Source of the DNA: Eutypella sp. D-1
Lineage: Eukaryota > Ascomycota > Sordariomycetes > Xylariales > Diatrypaceae
NCBI GenBank assembly: GCA_023313575.1
Contig: JAJTTP010000057.1
Coordinates: 1 to 16,249, forward strand
DNA: 16,249 nt
Reading direction: 5' to 3'
Of the stretch, positions 1 to 7,700 are shown piece after piece. The translations under genes were made by a program, and so were the position numbers. The notes under the pieces are model-generated. The model did not search any database and was not told the DNA's origin. It was given only the letters and a program-made list of their open reading frames with translations. The first letter of the stretch is position 1; every line of letters begins with the position of its first letter.

Positions 1-35
1 TGTGACACTTAATTTTTTGCTGAAGAAATCTTTAT

Positions 36-254
36 CTATATTTTCAGGGTTACCCTCTTGTATAGACGGATCCCTTTTGCAATAAAACGTTCTGCCTTAG
101 TATGGGGTATCAACTGAATCTTTCATAGTTTGATAAGACGCTTTGGATAAATTCGCAAACGCTTATTATCCTCATGGAATTTTTTACTATCCACCCGACC
201 AGGGTCCTGGTGTATATCTTGCATGTAACCATCAACAACTCCCCTACAAACAGG
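36..254 (-). other. open continuation beyond the stop of the upstream unknown ORF
   Basis: After the TAA at 255-257 the same frame stays open for 72 codons, to TAG at 36-38. Such a length without a stop is unusual in DNA this AT-rich. A second frame over 1-126 also looks protein-like, with acidic stretches such as EGNPENIDKD and one TAA. The hypothetical ORF may therefore once have been longer and is now broken by a stop and a frameshift, or the window cuts through a gene whose end lies to the left. I recognise no family. Confidence 0.25.
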
Positions 255-704
255 TTATAGATTTCTTTCTCTTCTATCTCTATCTAACTCCTCCTTGGCA
301 TATTTATATTTTTCTCCCTCAAAATAAGAAGCAAAATCACCTGTTGCTTCATCAAAAACAGACTCAACGTCCTTTTTTCTTGCTCCTAATGCCTCAGGAT
401 CATCTTTATATGCTGCAGCTAAATCCTCCGCTTTTTCTGATTTAATTTTTTCAGCTTCAGTTACAACAGGGACAGGATTATTTCTAGCAAACTCCATTCC
501 AAAAGACTTTAACTTGGTTTTGTCACTAGGTGACAAAGTATCCTTTCCACCACACCCATCATCACAACCTGCATATTTAATATCAGTAACACTAAAATTA
601 CGAACAAACATAAAACCTGGTAGAACATTAAAAGCTAGAGAGTTAACAATTACAGCACCGCTAGCTGTTACACTTCTCTTGTGGATGTTTAATTTTTTTT
701 CCAC
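255..704 (-). CDS. hypothetical protein, unrecognised
   Basis: About 149 codons are open from a GTG at 702-704. No ATG is available upstream in frame, and the preceding in-frame stop lies only a few codons earlier, so the start is uncertain (GTG or ATA). The first part is moderately hydrophobic (VIVNSLAFNVLPGFMFV). A cysteine/glycine cluster follows (GCDDGCGG, about residues 47-54). The rest is highly charged and probably helical, rich in E, K and D. Codon use is less AT-biased than in nad2, which hints at a foreign or recently acquired ORF. It begins about 30 nt after the end of the displaced nad3 fragment on the same strand. I do not recognise the family. A plasmid-derived or lineage-specific mitochondrial ORF is possible but unproven. 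Confidence 0.45.
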   Translation of the reverse strand: MEKKLNIHKRSVTASGAVIVNSLAFNVLPGFMFVRNFSVTDIKYAGCDDGCGGKDTLSPSDKTKLKSFGMEFARNNPVPVVTEAEKIKSEKAEDLAAAYKDDPEALGARKKDVESVFDEATGDFASYFEGEKYKYAKEELDRDRRERNL

Positions 705-732
705 TCGTAGAATAGTATCTTTTTTAAACTCC

Positions 733-1044
733 CTATGTATTCCATTCTAGTTCTGGGTTCTTCAACTCCATATCCCTTCGGGATCAGGAGGCAGATGAAA
801 AATTCTTCAACTGTTTATTAGATATTTGTAGTGCTCCTTTCCCGAGCTCAAAAACAAAACCTATAGTTAAGATACTAGTAAATATTAATACTATTACTAG
901 CCCATAAACACTGTTAACATAAGAACTAACAGCATAAGGGTATATTAATAATATTTCTAAGTAAAAAAGAAGGAACAACAAGACATAAATGAAGAAGGAA
1001 ATATTAAAAGGCAATCTAGTTTGAAGGTAAGAATGAAATCCACA
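733..1044 (-). pseudogene. nad3: displaced 3' fragment of nad3
   Basis: From the conserved Cys-Gly-Phe-His-Ser segment at 1044 the translation follows the C-terminal half of NAD3 almost residue for residue (LPFNISFFIY, LEILLIYPYAVSSYVNSVYG, GFVFELGKGAL). It duplicates 2126-2530 of the intact nad3. The 5' half is absent: upstream of 1044 there is no homology to nad3. The normally conserved Asp of the NAD3 motif FDLEI is Tyr here (FYLEI), as expected of a sequence no longer under selection. In code 4 the TGA at 784-786 is Trp, and the frame runs past a hairpin insert to TAG at 733-735. It lies downstream of a decayed GIY-YIG HEG, which is the arrangement expected when an invading HEG brings its own nad3 3' end and pushes the resident one aside. 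Confidence 0.85.
766..790. repeat. GC-rich palindromic mini-element, family A, copy 1
   Basis: The 25 bases consist of CTCCATATCCC, a short loop, and GGGATCAGGAG. They match the copy at 12236-12260 except for the three loop bases. The element sits at the very end of the displaced nad3 fragment, in otherwise AT-rich sequence, and forms a hairpin (ATCCC/GGGAT). Confidence 0.75.
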
Positions 1045-1361
1045 TAGAGTTCTTCTTAAATAACAAATACCCTAATGCATAGTGCTTAAAAACAAGTATA
1101 AATATTTAGTATTTTACCCCTACACTACCCACACTATATAACTATGCTAATCTATGAGCAACCAAGCGATCTGTACAAAATACCCCTAATACTAAAGATT
1201 CATAAAGGACATCTAAATTTAGTGAAAAAGTCAAGCAATAAACCTATAAAAAAAAAGCATAGCAAAAATATATTAATTTTTTTTAAATTCCAAAGTTTAT
1301 ATATATATTGCATTGATTTTACGAGAGGATACGAACATTGGCTAAAGTTTGCGCCATAAGA
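1045..1361. other. spacer without a recognisable gene
   Basis: This is AT-rich sequence between the end of the GIY-YIG remnant (1362) and the displaced nad3 fragment. A 71-codon plus-strand ORF at 1144-1359 has no recognisable features, no plus-strand neighbours and low-complexity Lys/Ile/Asn composition. I see no tRNA or repeat. Confidence 0.5.
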
Positions 1362-2125
1362 CTAGTCTTCATCAAATAAACCAGACTTACAATAAGTAAA
1401 GAAGTATTTATTATTGTATGGTACACCTAAAGCCAAATATTGCCTAATAGTAGAATGTACCAGTCCTGTGGCTCTCGCAGCAGAACGAATAGTAGAATAT
1501 ACAGTTATAGTATTAGTTTCTAAATCTAATACTTCTATTTGAACACCAATACGTCAAGATTATACAACTTTCATTCATTCATCACCGATTTTACATAAGT
1601 TTTCTGTAATTTTGTTATAATATATCTTTTATCTATAGGACGTACCTCCCCTTTTGATATATATAAACTAATACGGGATCTAGATATCTTTAATTCTCTT
1701 TCTGCTTGAAACAAAGAATCATATACTTTCTCAGTACTTGTTAATAAGTCTAGAACTGAAATAGAAACACTCCCCGGTTGAGCTTTGGATATTCTTTCTA
1801 TAGTAGACTTACTATGTTTATACCCTACTCTAGAAGGCATCACATTTGACTTTTGAACGAGATTATACTCCGGACGGATCGAAGCTATATAATAATTTTC
1901 CCTGTCTTCAAGGTCCTCAGGCAGACAATATTATAAAATTTATAACTTAAAACCTGAATGACCATATTTAATTAAAGCCCGACAAATTAACATATTATAA
2001 TTTTCTTTAAGATGATTTAAATTATAATAACTGAGAAATCTCTCTTTCAAGTTTACAGAAGATCCTATATAGCTTTTACCGTTATCGATGTTAATTCAAC
2101 GATAAATACCAGATTTATTCTAATT
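1362..2125 (-). pseudogene. decayed GIY-YIG homing endonuclease, in frame with nad3
   Basis: The family makes site-specific cuts with a GIY-YIG nuclease domain and binds DNA through C-terminal NUMOD/helix-turn-helix repeats. Directly after nad3 the same frame gives SGIYRW (near 2115) and KSYIGSSVNLKERF. Then comes a PEDLEDRENYYIASIRPEYN segment, GYKHSKSTIERIS, and a first DNA-binding repeat (VLDLLTSTEKVYDS). Four in-frame stops interrupt it: 2126-2128 TAA, 2120-2122 TAG, 1940-1942 TAA and 1931-1933 TAA. The frame itself is kept through all of these down to TAG at 1535-1537. A second repeat (VLDLETNTITVYS, then SAARATGLVHSTIRQYL) then continues one frame over, ending at TAG 1362-1364. At least three stops fall where relatives usually have Glu. 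The gene is dead as written, and no intact GIY-YIG copy is present in this window. Confidence 0.85.
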
Positions 2126-2629
2126 TTATTTGAAAATTATAATTTTATAGCTGAGCACATCATCATAGACTTTTACAGAAGAATTACTAGAACTCCCATT
2201 GGAATAATTTCTACGTTGATAAAAAGATCCACCAATAAAAGAGATTGTTTTAATAGATCTTCTTTCCAAAGAATTAGATTGTTTACTATCAATTTTTAAA
2301 GCACCTTTACCTATTTCAAAAACAAAACCTATAGTTAAGATAATAGTAAATATTAATACTATTACTAGCCCATAAACACTGTTAACATAAGAACTAACAG
2401 CATAAGGGTATATTAATAATATTTCTAAATCAAAAAGAAGGAACAACAAGGCATATATGAAAAAAGAGATGTTGAACGGTAATCTAGTTTGTAAAAAAGA
2501 ATGAAAGCCGCATTCAAAAGCAGAGACTTTTTCCTTGTAAGGGTTGTGCGGTGCCAATAATAAATTTATTACTAAAAATAAAGCTGCTATAATACAAACA
2601 AAAAGAATAAAAAATGTCATTGAACTCAT
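2126..2629 (-). CDS. nad3: NADH dehydrogenase subunit 3 with HEG-derived C-terminal extension
   Basis: NAD3 is a membrane subunit of respiratory complex I, in the mitochondrial inner membrane, near the quinone site. The 167 codons contain an N-terminal membrane helix (ILFVCIIAALFLVINLLLA) and the conserved SAFECGFHS loop. Two further helices follow, carrying LLFDLEILLIYPYA and VYGLVIVLIFTIILTIGFVFE. The usual fungal protein ends near the segment KGALKIDSKQ (about residue 115). Here about 50 more codons follow (YSNGSSSNSSVKVYDDVLSYK), resembling the linker that precedes GIY-YIG HEGs. The ORF ends at TAA immediately before that domain. The ATG directly follows a nad2-type stop (TAAATG), the ancestral coupled junction. 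The 3' half is probably the invader's version; the older one lies at 733-1044. Confidence 0.93.
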   Translation of the reverse strand: MSSMTFFILFVCIIAALFLVINLLLAPHNPYKEKVSAFECGFHSFLQTRLPFNISFFIYALLFLLFDLEILLIYPYAVSSYVNSVYGLVIVLIFTIILTIGFVFEIGKGALKIDSKQSNSLERRSIKTISFIGGSFYQRRNYSNGSSSNSSVKVYDDVLSYKIIIFK

Positions 2630-2677
2630 TTAAGGATTAAATAAAATATGAGTCATATTGACTCCCATACTTAATCA
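2630..2677 (-). pseudogene. nad2: displaced native 3' end of nad2 (16 codons)
   Basis: The last 16 codons before nad3 read WLSMGVNMTHILFNP and stop. They align without gaps to the 16 codons now ending nad2 at 4280-4327 ([15 protein letters not shown] and stop). Both copies start with a TGA Trp codon and end in TAA followed directly by ATG. This copy sits next to nad3 and so is probably the original nad2 tail. It is now fused in frame to the C-terminus of the LAGLIDADG ORF. Confidence 0.8.
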
Positions 2678-4279
2678 CAACCTTGTGGAAATCACGCTAC
2701 TTTCTAAAGTAGGTGTCACACTCTCTGAAAAGCTCGCACCCTCAGATTTTTTTATATAAACTGGTTTATTATTTATCAAAAGAGGTTCTCCTTTTAACAT
2801 ATAACGAGTAATCAAATTTCTAGTTTCACCTAAAGATTGAGCACAAGCTGTTAAAGTTTCAAATTTTTCAATAACATTACCATCTCCATTTTGAAGTATA
2901 ACAGCTATGCTATTTTTATCTCTGTAATATTCATTTTCAGAGATTACCCAGATTCTACCCTCTTCTTTGATTTCATAGTTACTAGGTAGTGATAATAACT
3001 CTTCTATTTTGGTTAGTAGTTCTTCTCTACTGACTAATTTAGATTTAGAATTTGAAAGTCTTTTAGCATTCATTTGACTTAAGATTAGATCTATTAATTC
3101 TTTACCTGAAGGTAAAGAATGTAAACCTTTTTCCATTTTTTTTTTTACGAAAAAAAAAAAATGGATTAGTTTTCAATCCTGGAAATCTAAATACTTTTTA
3201 CTATGTCATTCCATGGAATCAAATAAAGGTATAAACACTTTACTTAAATAATCTGTACGAGTAATATCTAATACTATCATATCAGATTGTTTACCATCTG
3301 TTTTATCCTTTCTCTTTTCAACATAGATGTAAGCAAAAGAAGGTGTATCTTTATCAGGTCTAACTTGGGTTTGCATTCCTTCTATTAATCCGTTAGATAA
3401 ACAAGGTAAATTATTAAAATAATATCTAATAGCTTCCATTAAGTATAAGTTCGTCATAGATTGACCTAAACCAAACACTAAACTATATGAAAGACCACCA
3501 GATCTTTTTGAAACAAAAAATGTACCATCTCATTCCATTGTTTTATGTGCGAAGCTACCGGAGGATATGAAAAATAGATTTTTTCTTTGTAAAAAAATTA
3601 CAAAACCCAGTAATCAATTAGGTGTATTAGAAATAGGATTTTTTAAGTAATAATCAGACATATCAAAATCTGTTCTATTATAGTTCATATTACTTTTGAA
3701 TATCTTTATTTCTTCTAAAACTTCTGTAATTTTTCCTTTGTTGTTTATGTATAATTCGAAGGCTTGTTTAAAGTTAAGATAATTTCAAGCTTTATTTGAT
3801 TTTAAAGGATGTAAAGCGAATATCTTTAATAATAATATTATCTCATCCTTAGCAGTGACTGTAAAATAAGCTGCATTACTAAAAGTAGCTACCCTACCTA
3901 TTCCTAACTCTTGTTGTATAAAGCACAACATATTTATGTCATCTTTATGTACTCCAATTTCAAATTTAAAATTTTTTCCGTTTCTCTTCAGCTTGTTAAA
4001 GTGAAGAGAAAGAGGAAAAAAGAGGCGGAGCCGCGAACAAGAAGTACCTTTGTTTACAATAGATCTTAAAAATAACCCCTCTCCTTTTTTTTTTAAACAA
4101 CAGGCTAGCCCAGTAAATCACTCAAAAAACTTCTTTTTTATAGGCGAAGCCTCAGCATCATTACTAGAAACAATTAAAGGTTTCAAAGGATCTGTAGAGT
4201 AAAATCTCCCTATAGAGAGACTACTTTTATAACTGAAGATATTGCCATTAGAGAACAGATAAAAAGTTGAATTATACAT
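2630..4279 (-). CDS. LAGLIDADG homing endonuclease inserted at the nad2 3' end
   Basis: One frame of 549 codons runs, with TGA as Trp, from ATG at 4277-4279 (directly after the nad2 TAA) to TAA at 2630-2632 (directly before nad3). LAGLIDADG motif 1 is near residues 52-68 (EWFTGLA, then GEGLF) and motif 2 near 220-250 (NWLLGFV, then EWDGTFFVSKRS). Each is split by a short extra segment. Between them are blocks typical of the family (FKFEIGVHKDDINM, FTVTAKDEIILLLKIF). The C-terminal part has KGLHSLPSGKELIDLI, a long Glu/Leu-rich stretch and a repeat-like segment (LTACAQSLGETRNLITRYML). The last 16 codons are the displaced nad2 tail. Several structured inserts (3132-3165, about 3546-3608, 3981-4034, 4085-4099) all keep the frame. 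Whether the protein still cuts is doubtful because the motifs are interrupted. Confidence 0.85.
2650..2664. repeat. 15-bp palindrome at the native nad2 tail
   Basis: GAGTCA-TAT-TGACTC is a perfect 6-bp palindrome around a 3-base centre. The copy at 4300-4314 is GAGTCA-ATA-TGACTC, its exact reverse complement. Both lie in the duplicated nad2 tail flanking the inserted HEG. Confidence 0.8.
3132..3165. repeat. poly-T/poly-A hairpin insert
   Basis: TCCA and a T run, then a short ACGA-containing loop, then an A run and TGGA, form a near-perfect inverted repeat of about 15 bp. It lies inside the LAGLIDADG ORF between DFQDWKLI and MEKGLHSL, which are normally close together. It adds codons without breaking the frame. 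Confidence 0.65.
3547..3555 (+). repeat. GCGAAGC mini-hairpin heptamer, copy 1
   Basis: The sequence is TGTGCGAAGC in context, shared with the copies at 8900-8906 (minus strand) and 12589-12595. It lies inside an extra, frame-keeping segment (about 3546-3608) that separates GFV from EWDG in the second LAGLIDADG motif. Confidence 0.6.
3981..4034. repeat. double-hairpin element, family B, copy 1
   Basis: A perfect 10-bp stem (TTTCTCTTCA at 3981-3990 with TGAAGAGAAA at 4002-4011) is followed by a short GC hairpin (GCGG-AG-CCGC at 4025-4034). It is inserted in frame in the LAGLIDADG ORF before FKFEIGVHKD. Related elements lie at 12806-12858 (opposite order) and 13098-13157. Confidence 0.7.
4144..4150 (+). 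repeat. GCGAAGC mini-hairpin heptamer, copy 2
   Basis: The context AGGCGAAGCCT extends the stem by two base pairs on each side. It lies just before LAGLIDADG motif 1 of the nad2-tail endonuclease. Confidence 0.55.
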
Positions 4280-4720
4280 TTAACTAAAAACTAAACTATG
4301 AGTCAATATGACTCCCAAACTTAATCAATGTTCGCTCATTAATATAAATAATAAAATCACCAAAGTTATACTAGATATTGTGATAGATATAGGACTAGAC
4401 ATAACTATATTATTATACTTGAATTCTAACTTTTTGTTTCTAGGTTTTGTTACAGGAACAGATATAACTTCACCCTTAATCATGATTTTTTTATATACTA
4501 TCTCATTACTATAAATATAACTAGAGAATTTTTTTTCTTTTAGTAAAGAATTTATTTTATATTCAGGTCTATAAAAGAAAATTTCTTTTATAACATTAAG
4601 GTAGTAGACCGCGGCTACTACACTAGTTAATATTGCTACTAAAGATAAAAACACATAACCGCTATCTAGAGCAGCACTTAAAACCATCTGTTTAGCAAAA
4701 AATCCGACTAATGGTGGAAC
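4280..4720 (-). CDS. nad2: nad2 exon 7, including a replaced 3' end
   Basis: The exon starts with [16 protein letters not shown] and continues through a membrane helix ([19 protein letters not shown]) and [20 protein letters not shown] last helix ([18 protein letters not shown]) follows. TGA at 4325-4327 is Trp; the frame ends at TAA 4280-4282, giving 147 codons including the stop. The final 16 codons are the HEG-linked version of the nad2 tail, duplicated at 2630-2677. TAA is followed at once by the ATG of the LAGLIDADG ORF. Confidence 0.92.
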
Positions 4721-7700
4721 CGGCTAATTATTTAATTTTTCCTCCCGATACCCGAGTCTAGGAGGTTCCGGATAAAACCTCCTTCCTCGGAGGAGAGGAA
4801 TCGATAGTCGTAGACTCCTGCTGTAAAGCTAGAAGGGCTAAACTATTTTGAAATCCTACAATAAGAAAAAAGCCTAGCTACTTTTGTCTTGCCAAACTCA
4901 AATAGACTACTACATATTCAATATTCTTATTACCCCGCCTACGAAGTTGGCAGCCCTAATAAGGGAAAAGGTCTGAAATAAATTCATTCACATTACTCTT
5001 CTTCGTTTTGTGATCTCTGTCTATTCATATTAGCTTTTATCTTTATAATTTTTTCGACCCCGGTATTTGTAATATGTTCTTTGTCTATTATCAATTTCAC
5101 TACAAGACATCAATCATCGAAATCCTTAGATTTCACACCTACAATAGGATATTTTTGAAAAAAGGGCATAATTATATCACGAGTATCCCGCAAATTTTTT
5201 ACCGAAAAATCCAATCGGTCACCCCTGTGTTCTATTTTTCCGCACCCAAAATAATCAATAAAGCTTTTCATTAAATTTTCATCACGATTATGTTGAGTAA
5301 TTGTAAATCCTAACATTACCCTAAACCCCGTCAGGTTTTTCAAATGTTCTTGCACAAAAACTTTAAAACATCCTTCACCACTGGTGAACCCTGCTACTCA
5401 TTGGGGATCTTTCACCTTCTTATTTTCAACGAGAGGTCTAGGATATGAATCGGAAATTTGTGTACTAAATTCTGTTTTTAATGCATCACTTAATCCTAAA
5501 TTCATAGATGATTTCATAGCTACTATTTTACTAACCCCTCTTGAGTTAATTGTTCCTTATTAATAATCATTCTCACTACCTCTTTAAATAATAGATAATC
5601 TGCTAACTTCTGAGTTATTAAAGGGTATTTATCAAAGTGAGGTAATATAGTATCTCGAAGATGTTTACTTGACTCTACTCGATAACTTACATTACCCTTT
5701 CCGAAATATATTTTACCTACTCCAAAGTAAGCTTGGATTCCTTCTAGTATATTAAAATCTTTTTCATGGAGCCTAATGACAAATATAGCCTCCACTTTTC
5801 AACCTAAACTATGAGTTTTGGATTTGCTAATTTTAATAGAAAAACAACCTTCAGCGTCAGTAAACCCTGTAACGAAATTAGGAGAAAGAACTATTTTAGA
5901 GTCTGAATATGATGAATAAGACCTTTTATTAATCAAAGAGGTTAAATTACTTTTTTCCTCTCATATCTGGCATCCTCCAACGGAGAATTTGAGTCTTAAA
6001 CTCTCTTGATAGGAGTATAGGGTATAATTACCATTAAAAATGATAATATCTTTAATTTCAAAACTAAATAATCGACGTACGATATTCATAAAAATATTTA
6101 TATGGACTTTATCTTCAGAGAGTGGGTTAATAAAAGCTACACTCTAAGTATCACGTGAAGTCTCTGAGGATCCTACTCATAATGGCATATTATTTTGGTT
6201 TCCTGCTGATTGTTCAAAATTAGACATTTTCACTAAATTATGCCCGACGATAAAAAAATTTTTTCAACCCCTCTCCCCCCTCTTCTGGTTTGCGATCTGA
6301 AGTTATGAAGAGAGAAATAAAAGATGTAGAAGGATCATAAAAAGATGTAAAAAGGTAGGGAGAGAAGCTAAAAGTCGCGTAAGTGGGACTAAATTATAGT
6401 AGTATAATTGTAAGAAGTTTCCAGCATATGGTGATATTTTTTTTTAATAATAATAGATATAAGTAGTTTCAGCCACCTTAATCCTACAGAGCGACGGCCA
6501 ATACCTACAGTTCTCTATATATTTTTATTATATATATAGGGATCTTAGGAATTAATCTATTATTATGGTTGTGGGCATTCTCGTTCACACCTACAAAAGA
6601 AAAGATTGTAATTGCTAAACTTAAGGCTAAAATAGGATTAACATAAAAATATCCTCTTAACTGGCTAATTAATTGTACCACGGCGGTAAAATTTTTTCAT
6701 ACAAATAAATACATAAAGAAAGATGTGTGCTGTACTTCGTTAGAAGTATGCCTACCAAAAGATTATACAATGAAACAATAAAACCGAGCTTTTAGCGCCC
6801 TAGTATTATATATTTATGGCGAAGCAACTCTACCAGTATTCATACCCACTTTTAATTTACGCAATTGCTCTAACCCTTCATTAGTTAAATGTCCTTTTAC
6901 TTTCATTATATCTACTGCTTTACTAAAATCTAAAAAATCCTTAGATTTCGCACCTTGTAAGGGCATATTTTTAAACAAAGGAATAACTATCTCAGATAGA
7001 TCTTTCAATTTTAGAATTTGAAAATCAACTTGATTTTCTCTAAATCTTAAGAATACTTTACCGCAGCCCCAAAATTTTACTAAGCTATTCATAAATACTT
7101 TATCAATAGAGTGCTGAGTTATATTATATCTTAGTTGTACTTGCCATCCTGTCTTTACTGTTGACGATTTAGTGATTCTAATGCTAAAACACCCTTCTCC
7201 TTCTGTGAAACCTACCATTCAAGAAGGAGCAATATTTGAGTTTAATAATTCTTCATCAGAACGTATCGATCTTACAGCCGGAGTAATATCAGGGAAAGCA
7301 GTCTTCAATGATTCAGGAAGACCTAAATTCATAGAGGCTTTAAGAGATATAATTTTATGTAAACCAGAAATAGTTAAATGTTCTTTTTGATTAACCAAGG
7401 TAACTATTTGTGAAAATAACTTAAAATCTTCAAGTTTTTTAGTTAAAAGAGGATATTTCTCAAAATGATTTACTATTACCTTTAAACCTTTTAAAGATTG
7501 TACCATATAATTAGAAGATTCCTCTTTATGATAAATTTCTCCTACACCTCAAAATGTTCTAATTTTTTCTAATAAATTAAAATCTCTTTGGTGTAAACCT
7601 ATCTGAAAAACAAGTTGTACTGTTCAGCCTACTTTTACTGAATTACTCTTAATTATTCTCACTGTAAAATTAGATTCAGCATCGGAGAAACCTGTTAAAT

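Larger units (their letters stand above)
4721..6588 (-). mobile_element. group I intron 6 of nad2
   Basis: It interrupts FSFVG|VPPLVG. The upstream exon ends in T (TAGGT) and the intron ends in G (TAGCCG). Unlike introns 1-5, its core-like segments lie before a separate HEG. One is a P/Q-like stretch near 6196-6225 (GAACAATCAGCAGGAAACC on the minus strand). The other, near 6148-6176, is R/S-like (TCCTCAGAGACTTCACGTG), matching the CUCAGAGACUACACG-type pairing segment of many group I introns. About 1.87 kb. The LAGLIDADG HEG occupies 6089-4993. Confidence 0.85.

Noticed and set aside
143..750. Plus-strand ORFs at 143-445 and 514-750
   Set aside because: They overlap the minus-strand hypothetical ORF in antisense; composition (runs of Pro, Leu, His) is that of a reverse-frame shadow.
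784..1014. A second functional nad3 gene
   Set aside because: It lacks the 5' half and a start context, carries Tyr at the conserved Asp of FDLEI, and lies behind a HEG; it is a displaced fragment.
1144..1359. Plus-strand 71-codon ORF
   Set aside because: Low-complexity Lys/Ile/Asn translation, no motif, no other plus-strand gene in the window; chance ORF in AT-rich spacer.
1931..2128. Reassignment of TAA to Glu
   Set aside because: TAA ends nad2, nad3 and several HEGs here, and other Glu residues of the same remnant use GAA/GAG, so these are simple nonsense mutations.
2675..3478. Separate small proteins at 2675-3136, 3206-3478 and similar short ORFs in the introns
   Set aside because: The apparent stops are TGA, which is Trp in this genetic code; the pieces join into long LAGLIDADG frames.
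2678..4327. A seventh group I intron between nad2 and its native tail
   Set aside because: A complete replacement tail with its own stop precedes the ORF, the ORF fills the whole interval in one frame, and I see no core-like segments.
6260..6325. A fourth family B double-hairpin element in intron 6
   Set aside because: Only a 6-bp CTCTTC/GAAGAG pairing and a C-run are visible, with no clear second hairpin; too weak to claim.
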